From the NCBI RefSeq assembly GCF_001611795.1, contig NZ_CP015098.1, forward strand, positions 5,022,001 to 5,086,000: a stretch of DNA of 64,000 nt. The letters run 5' to 3'. Both the position numbers and the translations under genes were made by a program. Positions 57,195-64,000 of this stretch are shown piece by piece (the first letter of the stretch is position 1; every line of letters starts with the position of its first letter). Under the pieces are notes generated by a model. It did no database searches. It was not told the origin of the DNA and was given only the letters and a program-made list of their open reading frames with translations. The DNA comes from Streptomyces qaidamensis. Lineage in GTDB: Bacteria; Actinomycetota; Actinomycetes; Streptomycetales; Streptomycetaceae.

Positions 57195-58307
57195 GTGAGT
57201 ACGTCCAGCACCGTCGATCGCGCGTTCGCATCGGCCCTCTACGAGACCGGTGAGACGGCCCTGGACGCCGGCGCGTCCCTGCTCGCGTCCGACCCGGCGG
57301 CCGACGCCGAACTCGCCCGGCGGGGACACGAGTTCGTGGCCGGGGCGTGGCGGCGCGGCTGGCAGCCGGCCGACGTCGTGCGGACCGTGCGGCGCGAGCT
57401 GGACGACGTGCACGTGCTGCTGGCGGCCGCGCTGATCCGCGCACAGGCCCCCGGCGACGGCCCCCGCGGCCGCCGCTGGAACGCCCAGCTCGCGGAGCTC
57501 CCCGACGACGCCCCGCCCCGCACGGACCGCTTCTCGCACGCCACCGCCGTGCTGGAGCTGTACCGCCTGCTGCTGCGGCTGCCGGCGCTGGAGGCCCTCG
57601 ACGAGGCGCCCGGGCAGGTACCCGGAGGGGCGCGGGCCGAGTCCCGCATGCTCACCCGTATCCGCGCGCTGCTCGCCAAGGCGGAGGCCACCGGGTTCCC
57701 GGAGGAGGCCGAGGCGCTCAGTGCCAAGGCGCAGGAGCTGATGGCCCGGCACAGTGTCGACGAGGCGCTGCTCGCGGCGCGGGCGCCGTCGCCGGACGCG
57801 CCCGGGGCCTGCCGGATCGGGGTCGAGCCGCCGTACGAGCAGGCCAAGGCCGTGTTGCTGGACGCCGTCGCCGACGCCAACCACTGCCGGGCGGTGTGGA
57901 ACGAGCCGCTCGGCTTCTCCACCGTCGTCGGCTTCGAAACCGACCTGGACGCGGTCGAACTCCTCTACACCTCGCTCCTCGTGCAGGCCACGACCGCGAT
58001 GACCAAGGCGGAGGCGGCGCAGAGAGCGGGCGGCCGCAAGCGCACCAAGACGTTCCGTCAGTCCTTCCTCGCGGCCTACGCCCACCGCATCGGCACCCGG
58101 CTGGCAGCCGCCGCCGAGATCCGGGTGAGCGACGATCTGCTGCCGGTCCTCGCCTCCCGCGAGGTCGCCGTGACCGGGCGGCTGGACCGGATGTTCCCGG
58201 AGACGACCACGACCCGGCTGCGCGGGGTGCGCGACGCGGCGGGCTGGACGGAGGGCGCGCAGGCGGCGGACCGGGCCCAGGTCCAACACCGGCCGCCGCT
58301 GCGGTGA
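57195..58307 (+). CDS. DUF2786-domain protein
   Basis: A 370-residue protein. The mid-region RMLTRIRALLAKAEATGFPEEAEALSAKAQELMARH is the DUF2786 signature, a short helical motif also found in phage and plasmid-associated proteins. The C-terminal half is helical with a lysine/arginine patch (QRAGGRKRTKTFRQSF). Function is unknown. GTG 57195 is preceded by CACCAT with 6-nt spacing, suggesting a leaderless transcript. It is divergent from the HTH-Clp_N gene and shares its operator region, so the two may respond to the same signal. Confidence 0.82.
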   Translation: MSTSSTVDRAFASALYETGETALDAGASLLASDPAADAELARRGHEFVAGAWRRGWQPADVVRTVRRELDDVHVLLAAALIRAQAPGDGPRGRRWNAQLAELPDDAPPRTDRFSHATAVLELYRLLLRLPALEALDEAPGQVPGGARAESRMLTRIRALLAKAEATGFPEEAEALSAKAQELMARHSVDEALLAARAPSPDAPGACRIGVEPPYEQAKAVLLDAVADANHCRAVWNEPLGFSTVVGFETDLDAVELLYTSLLVQATTAMTKAEAAQRAGGRKRTKTFRQSFLAAYAHRIGTRLAAAAEIRVSDDLLPVLASREVAVTGRLDRMFPETTTTRLRGVRDAAGWTEGAQAADRAQVQHRPPLR

Positions 58308-58332
58308 TTCGCCGACAGGGCCGTCAGTGCCG

Positions 58333-58860
58333 TCAGTCGCCCGACGTCTCGAAGCCGCTCACCGAGGGCTTCTTGCCGTCCGTCCATGCGACCTCGCCGT
58401 AGGACCACGTCAGTTCGTGCGCCGTGCTGGTGTCGCCGGGCAGGGTGAAGGACGCCTTGTGCACGTCGAGACTCTCCGCGGAGCCCGCCTCGCCCCGGAC
58501 GTAGGTGATCGTGAAGGACGTGGTGCCGCCCTTCCCGAAGGTCAGCGACTGGGCCTTCGCACCCTCCTCCGGCAAGACGGAGGTCGTCTTGTCGTCGGCC
58601 AGCAGGTCCACGCCGGGGAAGCCCTTCAGCGTGCACTGCGCGCCCTTGTTGGTGAGCGTGACGGTGACGGTGCCGGTGTCCCCGGCGGCCGGGGCGGCGC
58701 CCGCACCGACCTCCACGCCCATGTCGCCGACCGCGCACGCCGAACCGCTCTTCCGGTCCGCGTTCTTGACGTCGTCACCACCGGTCTTGTCGTCGTCGCA
58801 GCCGGTCAGCAGGAGCGTCGTGGCGAGGGCGGCGGCCAGGGCGAGGGGGAAGGTGCGCAT
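58333..58860 (-). CDS. DUF4232-like secreted lipoprotein
   Basis: A 175-residue protein with a signal peptide and lipobox LTGC (cysteine ~21), an Asp/Lys-rich spacer and a beta-rich DUF4232-type domain with two cysteines (SACAVG and QCTLKGFPGVDL). The QCTLKGFPGV segment is diagnostic for the family, common among Streptomyces exported proteins and without known function. ATG 58860 has GAGGA upstream. It converges on the DUF2786 gene. Confidence 0.82.
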   Translation of the reverse strand: MRTFPLALAAALATTLLLTGCDDDKTGGDDVKNADRKSGSACAVGDMGVEVGAGAAPAAGDTGTVTVTLTNKGAQCTLKGFPGVDLLADDKTTSVLPEEGAKAQSLTFGKGGTTSFTITYVRGEAGSAESLDVHKASFTLPGDTSTAHELTWSYGEVAWTDGKKPSVSGFETSGD

Positions 58861-59271
58861 GGGGTCCTCTGGGCGTGTCGTACGGAAGCGGCTTCGGGCC
58901 CCTGGATCATCACGCACGCGGGTCCCGCACGGGCACGCACCCCCTGCGATTCCCCCGAACGCCGGACGCCCACACACCCTCACCGCCCTTCCGGCACAGG
59001 CCGGTTGCAACGCGCCGCACCGGCCGGCCGGGCGCGGGCCTTGGTCGCTTCTCCGGCGGACGCTCGTTGTGGTGCCCGGGGCCTGTCGGCCGGGCGCGGG
59101 CCATGTCGCTTGCCTCGTGGACGTTCGCCGGGAGCCCGGGGCCTGCCACGGCCCGTGTCTCTTTCGGCGCCCGGCTGATCGTCCGGCACCCGCCCCCTGC
59201 CACAGCCCCGAACGCCGGACGGGCCACGGCCCCCGCAGGGGATCCGTGGCCCGTCCGTGCGGATGCCGGTG
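58861..59271. other. GC-rich intergenic stretch with a repeated CCGAACGCCGGACG element
   Basis: About 410 bp between two minus-strand lipoprotein genes. The element CCGAACGCCGGACG occurs at about 58956 and again at about 59208, and short inverted repeats (GGGCCACGGCCC type, ~59219) probably form the terminator of the upstream lipoprotein gene. No coding evidence. Confidence 0.45.
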
Positions 59272-59802
59272 TCAGCCGAGGCCGGCCGTCGGGAAGCCCG
59301 TGGGGAGCTTGCCGCCCTCGGCCTTCGTGTAGGTCTCCGCGCCGAGGCCGCCCTCCCAGGTGACCTTCAGGCGGCTCTTGTTCACGGAGTCGACCATGCC
59401 GGTCGCCCGGTCCTTGGAGCCGTCCGTGCACTTCAGGCGGATCATCCGCATCCCGGACTCCTCGCCCGCGGTGCCGCTGCACACGCTCCCGCCGGTGGCG
59501 AACAGCGCGGCCTGCTTGCCGGTGATCACCAGCGCCACGGCCTTGCCGCCGGTCGTCGCCAGCCAGCTGCCCGCCAGCTCATCACCGGCCGACCCGTCGG
59601 AGCCGGAGTCGGAGCCGGAACCGGATCCGGAGCCCCCGCCCGTCGCGGACGCCGAGTCCGACGGGGACGGAGTCGACGCCGAGTCGTCCCCCGAGCCGCC
59701 GTCGCCGCTGCACGCGCTGAGCATGAGCACGCCCGCCAGCCCCGCGGCCGCCGCCGCGACGCGCACGGCGCCGGAGCGACGCGAGAAGATCACCGAAGTC
59801 AC
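59272..59802 (-). CDS. Secreted lipoprotein with Gly-Ser-rich linker
   Basis: A 176-residue protein with a lipobox LSAC (cysteine ~31), a long Ser/Gly/Asp-rich linker with GSGSGSGSDSGS repeats (about residues 35-75), and a small beta-rich domain with two cysteines (SVCSGTA and RLKCTDG). The linker suggests a folded domain held away from the membrane. It is a typical Streptomyces exported protein of unknown role. The start is GTG 59802 with GGGGG upstream. Confidence 0.78.
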   Translation of the reverse strand: MTSVIFSRRSGAVRVAAAAAGLAGVLMLSACSGDGGSGDDSASTPSPSDSASATGGGSGSGSGSDSGSDGSAGDELAGSWLATTGGKAVALVITGKQAALFATGGSVCSGTAGEESGMRMIRLKCTDGSKDRATGMVDSVNKSRLKVTWEGGLGAETYTKAEGGKLPTGFPTAGLG

Positions 59803-59916
59803 TGCAAGCCCCCAAGCTGTAGCCGGCCGGCCGGCCCGGACGGCACCGGCCGGCTTCCTGGCCGGAACGATCGCAGCAAGCTACCAGGGCCCGTCAAGAG
59901 CCTCCTCGAACGCCTC

Positions 59917-60222
59917 TTACCAGGACGACTTGCGCACTCCAGGCAGATACCCCGCGTGCGCCTGCTCCCGCAGACTCACCCGGGACAGCCCGAACGCCCG
60001 GAAGTAGCCGCGCGGCCGGCCGTCCACCTGGTCGCGGTTGCGCACCCGTGTGGCGCTCGCGTCCCGCGGCTGCCTGCGCAGCTCCGCCTGCGCGGCGAGC
60101 CGTTCGGCCTCCGTCGACGACGGCCTCCGGATGATCTCCTTCAGCTCGGCCCGCCGGGCGGCGTACCGAGCGACGACCTCCTGCCGCCTGTCGTTCTTCG
60201 CGATCTTGCTCTTCTTGGCCAT
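59917..60222 (-). CDS. rpsN: Zinc-free ribosomal protein S14
   Basis: A 101-residue S14 paralogue with the C-terminal GRPRGYFRAFGLSRVSLREQAHAGYLPGVRKSSW hallmark of the long form. It lacks the CxxC...CxxC zinc ribbon of the housekeeping S14, marking it as the zinc-independent (C-) copy made when zinc is scarce. The ATG overlaps the stop of the L28 gene by 3 bp (ATGA), and both are on the minus strand downstream of the Zur box. Expected to be repressed by zinc-loaded Zur. Confidence 0.96.
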   Translation of the reverse strand: MAKKSKIAKNDRRQEVVARYAARRAELKEIIRRPSSTEAERLAAQAELRRQPRDASATRVRNRDQVDGRPRGYFRAFGLSRVSLREQAHAGYLPGVRKSSW

Positions 60223-60458
60223 CAGATCCTCACTCCCCGGGCGCGGATCCGGGCGACGGCCGCCTCGATCCCGATCGTGTCGATGGTCTTGATCCCCCGG
60301 GTGCTGAGCCGGAGCCGGACGTACCGGCCCTCGCTCGGCAGCCAGTAGCGCTTGGACTGGATGTTGGGGTCGAACCGGCGCGACGTGCGCCGGTGGGAGT
60401 GCGAGATGCGGTTGCCGAAGCCCGGCTGTGTGCCGGTCAGCATGCAGTGCGCGGACAT
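60222..60458 (-). CDS. rpmB: Zinc-free ribosomal protein L28
   Basis: A 78-residue L28 homologue (MSAHCMLTG...SHRRTSRRFDPNIQ and TRGIKTIDTIG). It lacks the paired cysteines that would make a zinc ribbon; only one cysteine is present. ATG 60458 is the L28-like start, though the frame is open further upstream. It is divergent from rpmG across ~65 bp that contains the probable Zur box, and it is followed by rpsN with a 3-bp overlap. Confidence 0.94.
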   Translation of the reverse strand: MSAHCMLTGTQPGFGNRISHSHRRTSRRFDPNIQSKRYWLPSEGRYVRLRLSTRGIKTIDTIGIEAAVARIRARGVRI

Positions 60459-60495
60459 GGGTGGTGACGAACCTCTCTGTCTCAGGAGATGTAAA

Positions 60496-60510
60496 TGGAA
60501 TTCATTTTCA
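60496..60510. promoter_or_regulatory. Probable Zur box between divergent zinc-free ribosomal operons
   Basis: The site TGGAATTCATTTTCA (reverse TGAAAATGAATTCCA) matches the remembered actinobacterial Zur box TGAAAATGATTTTCA at most positions. It lies in an AT-rich patch between rpmB and rpmG. Its position directly upstream of the rpmG -10 element (TAGCAT, 60512-60517) suits repression by zinc. Confidence 0.78.
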
Positions 60511-60523
60511 GTAGCATAGCGGC

Positions 60524-60688
60524 ATGGCACGCAACGAACTCCGGCCGGTCATCAAGCTCCGGTCCACCGCCGGGACCGGCTTCACCTACGTGACCCGCAA
60601 GAACCGCCGCAACGACCCGGATCGACTGACCCTGCGCAAGTTCGATCCGGTCGCCGGCCGCCACGTCGACTTCCGAGAGGAGCGCTGA
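60524..60688 (+). CDS. rpmG: Zinc-free ribosomal protein L33
   Basis: A 54-residue L33 (MARNELRPVIKLRST, GTGFTYVTRKNRRNDPDRLTLRKF). The usual CxxC pairs are absent (positions read GFTYVT and KF), identifying the zinc-independent copy. TAGCAT ends 6 nt before the ATG, so the message is probably leaderless. It starts the plus-strand Zur operon: L31, CobW-like protein and S18 follow closely. Confidence 0.96.
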   Translation: MARNELRPVIKLRSTAGTGFTYVTRKNRRNDPDRLTLRKFDPVAGRHVDFREER

Positions 60689-60690
60689 CC

Positions 60691-60939
60691 ATGCGCGAGG
60701 GAATCCACCCGGCGTACGGACCCGTCGTCTTCCGTGACCGTGCCGCGAACTACGCCTTCCTCACCCGCTCGACCATGACGAGCGAGAAGACGATCGAATG
60801 GGAGGACGGCCGGACCTACCCGGTCGTGGACGTCGAGATCTCCGACGTCAGCCACCCCTTCTACACCGGCACGGCCCGCGTCCTGGACACCGCGGGCCGC
60901 GTGGAGCGCTTCGAGCGCCGGTACGGAAAGAAGGGCTGA
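60691..60939 (+). CDS. rpmE2: Zinc-free (type B) ribosomal protein L31
   Basis: An 82-residue type B L31 (REGIHPAYGPVVFRD, SHPFYTGTARVLDTAGRVERFERRYGKK). It has none of the cysteines of the zinc-binding type A protein. It begins 2 bp after the L33 stop. Exchange of L31 proteins releases zinc from ribosomes when zinc is low. Confidence 0.97.
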   Translation: MREGIHPAYGPVVFRDRAANYAFLTRSTMTSEKTIEWEDGRTYPVVDVEISDVSHPFYTGTARVLDTAGRVERFERRYGKKG

Positions 60940-60943
60940 ACCC

Positions 60944-62164
60944 ATGGCTGTCCCTCCTGGGCTCCCCGTCGTGATCGTCGGCGGGCTGCACGCCGATGCC
61001 CGCAGGGCGGCCGTCGCGCGGCTGCTCGCCGACGTGCCCGGCAGCGTCGTCCTCCACCACGACCTCGCGACGGCCGCAGCGGGCACGGTCGTACGGACCA
61101 TCAGGGACGCCTCCGGCATCCTCGACGCGGGGGAGGCGCCGCTCGTCAACGACTGTGCCTGCTGTGCCCTGCGCGAGGACCTGGTCCCGGAGCTGGAGCG
61201 GCTGCGGGACGCCGGCGGCACCCGGCTCGCCGTCGTCGAGCTGTGGGACTCCGTCGAGCCCAAGGCCATGGCCGAGGTCGTCACGGCCGGCGGTCTCACC
61301 GTCACCGGCGTGATCACCGCCGTCGACCCGGCCCTGGTCCTGCCGTACCTCGGCAACGGTGACGACCTGGCCGACGGCGGTCTCGCCGCCGCCGCAACCG
61401 ACCAGCGCACGGTCGCCGACACCTTCGCGCGCCAGCTGGAGTACGCCCCCGTGCTGGCCATCGCCGAATCCCCGGAGGCCGACGACGAGGACCGCGAGCT
61501 GCTCGCGCAGCTGCACCCGACGGCCCGCCAGGTGCGCATCGGGCAGGAGTTCCCCGCCGAACTCGCCGAACTCGCCGAACCGGCCGACGACGGCCTGACC
61601 GTGCCGACGCCGCGCCGGCGGGCGCTCTCCCCCCTGGCCCAGGCCGCCCTGGGCGGCTTCGACGTCGAGGCGGCCGCCGCCGCCCAGCACCCGGCCTGCG
61701 CCCTGCTCCCCGCCGAGGCCGACGCGCACGGCGTCTCCACCCTGGTGTGGAGCATGCGGCGCCCCTTCCACCCGGAGCGGCTGTACGCCGCGCTGGAGGA
61801 CCTGACCTGTGCGGCCGCCCGCAGCCGGGGCCGGTTCTGGCTCGCCGACAAGCCCGACACGCTGTTCCACTGGGACGCGGCGGGCGGGGCCCTGTGCGTG
61901 GAGAGCACGGGCCCGTGGCTGGCCTCCCTGCCGGACGCGGCCTGGGACATGGTCCCGCCGGTGCGCCGGGCCGCCGCCGCGCTGGACTGGCACCCCGAGC
62001 ACGGTGACCGCTGCCAGCACCTCGTCTTCACCTCGCCCGGCCTCGACCGGGACGGCCTGGAGCGGCTGCTGGAGTCCTGCCTGCTGACCGACGCCGAGTA
62101 CGCCGCCGGGCCCGACGCCTGGCAGCGGCTGCCGCACGCCTTCGACACCCTCCTGGAGGTCTGA
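60944..62164 (+). CDS. CobW/G3E-family-like protein with degenerate P-loop
   Basis: A 406-residue protein in the Zur operon. The CxCC metal motif (residues 71-74, DCACCALRED) and C-terminal CobW_C domain (ARSRGRFWLADKPDTLFHWDAAGG, DRCQHLVFTSPGLDRD) are clear. But the expected GxxGxGKTT loop near residues 11-21 reads VGGLHADARRA, lacking the lysine-threonine/serine pair, so GTP hydrolysis is unlikely. G3E metallochaperones of this type deliver zinc during starvation; the operon places it there. A divergent metal carrier is inferred. Start 4 bp after L31 stop. Confidence 0.9.
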   Translation: MAVPPGLPVVIVGGLHADARRAAVARLLADVPGSVVLHHDLATAAAGTVVRTIRDASGILDAGEAPLVNDCACCALREDLVPELERLRDAGGTRLAVVELWDSVEPKAMAEVVTAGGLTVTGVITAVDPALVLPYLGNGDDLADGGLAAAATDQRTVADTFARQLEYAPVLAIAESPEADDEDRELLAQLHPTARQVRIGQEFPAELAELAEPADDGLTVPTPRRRALSPLAQAALGGFDVEAAAAAQHPACALLPAEADAHGVSTLVWSMRRPFHPERLYAALEDLTCAAARSRGRFWLADKPDTLFHWDAAGGALCVESTGPWLASLPDAAWDMVPPVRRAAAALDWHPEHGDRCQHLVFTSPGLDRDGLERLLESCLLTDAEYAAGPDAWQRLPHAFDTLLEV

Positions 62165-62170
62165 CCCCTC

Positions 62171-62404
62171 ATGCCGCGCAAGCCCGAACGCAAGCCCGCC
62201 AAGGACCGGCCCAACCCCCTGGACCAGGCCGGGATCACCTACATCGACTACAAGGACACCGACCTGCTGCGGAAGTTCATCTCCGACCGCGGCAAGATCC
62301 GCAGCCGCCGCGTCACCCGGGTGTCGTCCCAGCAGCAACGCCGGCTGGCCAGGGCCATCAAGAACGCCCGCGAGATGGCACTCCTCCCGTACGCCGGCCG
62401 CTGA
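62171..62404 (+). CDS. rpsR: Zinc-free ribosomal protein S18
   Basis: A 77-residue S18 paralogue (ITYIDYKDTDLLRKFISDRGKIRSRRVTRVSSQQQRRLARAIKNAREMALLPY). The cysteines found in the housekeeping copy near the start are missing. It lies 6 bp after the CobW-like gene, ending the operon. With S14, L28, L33 and L31 it completes a five-member zinc-independent set. Confidence 0.96.
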   Translation: MPRKPERKPAKDRPNPLDQAGITYIDYKDTDLLRKFISDRGKIRSRRVTRVSSQQQRRLARAIKNAREMALLPYAGR

Positions 62405-62640
62405 CCCACTCCGGATCGGTCATCCCCGCGTGACGGGCGGGGCTCCTGCCCACCGCTGTCGGCCGCCCGGCGCCGGGCGGCACGCGCGGGAGATGTGTGC
62501 CGGGTGGGGCCCTGCCCGTGCCGCGACGGGCCCGGGAACTGCTGCCGGCTCACCGCCGCCGGGGCAGGCGACGGTCGTCCGGGACCGGGCGGATGCCTGG
62601 TGGCACCGGTCGTGGCGGTCGCCGGGTTCAGCCGACCGGG

Positions 62641-62832
62641 GCCGACGCGCATGCGCGCGTGGCCGGGTGGGGTGGCCTCTGCGTGACGGTCGGGGGACCG
62701 CTGCTCGTGCCGTGACCGGTGCATCGGGCCCGTGGCGGGCGGTCGGGGCCGAGACGGATGCCGTCGGCATCTCTCGTGGCGTCGTTCGGCTGAGCCGGCT
62801 GCGGCCGACCCGCATGCGCGCGTGGCCGGGTG
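62641..62832. repeat. Spaced 29-bp direct repeat with CGCATGCGCGCG core
   Basis: 62641-62669 and 62804-62832 match at 28 of 29 positions (one G/C difference). The core CGCATGCG is palindromic. The 163-bp period and the similar flanks suggest an older duplication. Confidence 0.8.
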
Positions 62833-63391
62833 AGGTTCCCCACGCTTGACGGGTGGCGAACCTCCTGTGCAAGGCGTGCCGAGGTCGGCGGCCGCCGTCG
62901 GCCGGCCTGCCCCGTGGTCCGCCCCGGGCGCCCCGGACCGGGCCGGACGCCGGTCGGGGCGGGTGCACGGAGGCCGGGGGCCGGAGTGGGCCGGGTGACC
63001 GGCGCACGGGTCCTCGTGGGCCGGAAGCCGGGCGCGGTATCCGGCGATGGTCCGAGCGACGCACCGGCCACAAGGATGACCCCGGCCTGCTGCGACCGGC
63101 CTATTTCTCCCCGTCCTCGCAGGCCGCGGCCGTCTTCCGGATGCGGGTCGGCCGGTCGAACGGCCGACCCGGGGCCCCGTGCCTCAGCTCCCGCTTCTTC
63201 GGTGCGGCCCCCGCGCGGTCCCTCGCCCCGTCGCCGAGCGGATGCTCCGCCTCCACCGGACCTCCGCCGAACCCGCCGACTTCGTCGCAGGCCTGGGGGA
63301 ACGGGAGGCGGGGCCAAGCCGTCAAACAGTCAAGAACTTCGGTAAAGCGGTCGTCGAAGCTGTAACCGCGGGACCACCCCGCGTGCACGTG

Positions 63392-63415
63392 CATCTGCCC
63401 ATGCATCTGCACATG
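63392..63415. repeat. Two tandem 12-mers CATCTGCNCATG upstream of the DUF397 gene
   Basis: 63392-63403 and 63404-63415 differ at one base. They lie just before the TATGAT -10-like sequence at 63424-63429 and could be a binding site for the paired HTH regulator. Confidence 0.7.
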
Positions 63416-63491
63416 AACAGAGCTATGATCCGGGTCAGTTGACCACTGCATCAATGGCCACACCAGCCAGTGCACCACCGGGGAGCGACCT

Positions 63492-63734
63492 GTGGACCAC
63501 GACGTGTACAACGGTATGGCGGCCGCCGGGCTGCACGGCGTGGCCTGGCAGAAGAGCCGGCACAGCAACTCGCAGGGCTCGTGCGTTGAGTTCGCCCGGC
63601 TGCCGGGCGGAGATGTCGCCGTCCGCAACTCACGCTTCCCCGACGGCCCCGCCCTGGTCTACACCCGCGCGGAGATCGAGGCCATGCTGCTGGGCGTGAA
63701 GGACGGCGAGTTCGACCACCTGGTGGGCGGTTGA
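63492..63734 (+). CDS. DUF397-domain protein
   Basis: An 80-residue DUF397 protein: WQKSRHSNSQGSCVEFARLPGGDVAVRNSRFPDGPALVYTRAEIEAML is the complete signature (core WxKSxxSxxxGxCVEVA). Streptomyces encodes many DUF397 proteins beside XRE-type HTH regulators and ATP-binding anti-sigma-like proteins; some act as partners of the HTH regulator in developmental control (WhiJ/BldB-type systems). The GTG at 63492 has GGGGAG upstream. The next gene to the right encodes the ATP-binding type partner. Confidence 0.93.
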   Translation: MDHDVYNGMAAAGLHGVAWQKSRHSNSQGSCVEFARLPGGDVAVRNSRFPDGPALVYTRAEIEAMLLGVKDGEFDHLVGG

Positions 63735-63745
63735 CCATCCGACAG

Positions 63746-63763
63746 CCCCCGGTGAAACCGGGG
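63746..63763 (+). terminator. Small hairpin after the DUF397 gene
   Basis: CCCCGGT-gaa-ACCGGGG, 7-bp stem, 12 bp after the stop; no T-run follows. Confidence 0.5.
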
Positions 63764-63826
63764 CAATCGGCACTCCCTGCGCGGTAACGCGCGTAGAATC
63801 AGGACGCGAGGAAGTGCCGCGGTTTC

Positions 63827-64000
63827 TCATTCCCCGTTCGGCCGCGAACCGGTCCGCGCCAGCCGGAACAGCGCCCAGACCACCTTGCCGTCGAGCGCGC
63901 CCGCGAGCGGATGCCAGCCCCAGCTGTCGCTGAAGGAGTCGACGAGGAACAGCCCGCGGCCCGACTCGGCCGAGAAGTCGTCGGTCTCCCGGGTCACCGG
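63827..64000 (-). CDS. ATP-binding regulatory protein (GHKL/anti-sigma-like), 3' part only
   Basis: The last 57 codons of a minus-strand gene that continues beyond the right edge. The sequence SGRGLFLVDSFSDSWGWHP is the G2-box region of SpoIIAB/RsbW-type HATPase proteins, followed by a GKVVWALFRLAR segment typical of Streptomyces ATP-binding regulators. Such genes commonly neighbour DUF397 and XRE-type genes. Confidence 0.85.
   Translation of the reverse strand, partial: PVTRETDDFSAESGRGLFLVDSFSDSWGWHPLAGALDGKVVWALFRLARTGSRPNGE

Larger units (their letters stand above)
62405..63491. other. 1.1-kb region without a supported gene
   Basis: Open frames here on both strands are Pro/Arg/Gly-rich, lack ribosome sites and match nothing I know. 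The region holds a 29-bp direct repeat (62641-62669 and 62804-62832, 28 identical), a 12-bp tandem repeat at 63392-63415 and an AT-rich promoter-like TATGAT at 63424-63429 upstream of the DUF397 gene. It may be the remains of a decayed gene. Confidence 0.55.

Noticed and set aside
59581..59640. Possible RNA hairpin in GGAGCC-like repeats
   Set aside because: It is the coding sequence of the Gly-Ser linker of the lipoprotein.

Overview
The window is very GC-rich with strong third-position GC bias and reads as the chromosomal core of a Streptomyces. Near-identity to remembered S. coelicolor proteins (Crp, Acs, BldG, the bldG partner, H+-pyrophosphatase), DUF397/ATP-binding regulator genes, GTG starts and several apparently leaderless genes all agree. 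Nothing looks like a prophage, IS element, CRISPR array or integrated plasmid.

Layout. (1) 1-12 kb: metallo-hydrolase, nucleotidyltransferase, crp with a matching Crp operator, nth, a CoA-pyrophosphatase-type NUDIX, a MarP-like membrane protease, an EphE-like hydrolase, a holin-X membrane protein, NhaA and acetyl-CoA synthetase. From memory this order parallels the M. tuberculosis Rv3667-Rv3676 block. (2) 12-18.4 kb: a SulP transporter fused to a beta-carbonic anhydrase, a deacetylase-like lipoprotein, a degenerate Fic-fold protein and a HAD hydrolase. (3) 18.4-27.6 kb: a strong candidate for the actinobacterial 6C RNA, then the tight Tad/Flp-like 'helicase/secretion neighbourhood' operon (CpaE/Ssd-like, TadA, TadB, TadC, a DUF4244 pilin-like peptide, two TadE-like proteins) running tail-to-tail into a MrfA-like DECH helicase. 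The helicase is divergent from bldG and its anti-sigma partner. (4) 27.8-42.8 kb: H+-pyrophosphatase, lipoprotein, methyltransferase, topA, a giant MFS-thymidylate kinase fusion, the DNA polymerase III delta-prime gene, and a secreted TAP-type peptidase. (5) 42.9-51.2 kb: tRNA-Thr(CGT), an ABC exporter divergent from a two-component system, a 16-copy 26-bp tandem repeat, an AraC/GyrI-like regulator and a GT2 glycosyltransferase. (6) 51.5-59.8 kb: an AfsR-like SARP regulator, a family A DNA polymerase with an internal Gly-Ser repeat, an HTH-Clp_N protein with its own putative operator, a DUF2786 protein and two lipoproteins. (7) 59.9-62.4 kb: a zinc-starvation module of cysteine-free ribosomal proteins S14, L28, L33, L31 and S18 plus a CobW/G3E-like protein, arranged around a probable Zur box. 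(8) 62.4-64 kb: a 1.1-kb stretch without a recognisable gene, a DUF397 gene and the end of an ATP-binding regulator.

Most parts are recognisable families. The least explained items are: the secretion-like operon next to a 6C RNA, phased TCCAC repeats and a DNA-repair-type helicase; a CobW-like protein that has lost its P-loop; the HTH-Clp_N protein with paired inverted repeats in its promoter; the thymidylate kinase fusion with a tandem T-x-V-L-P-P-V tail; and the 26-bp repeat array. Comparisons with other genomes are from memory and were not computed.
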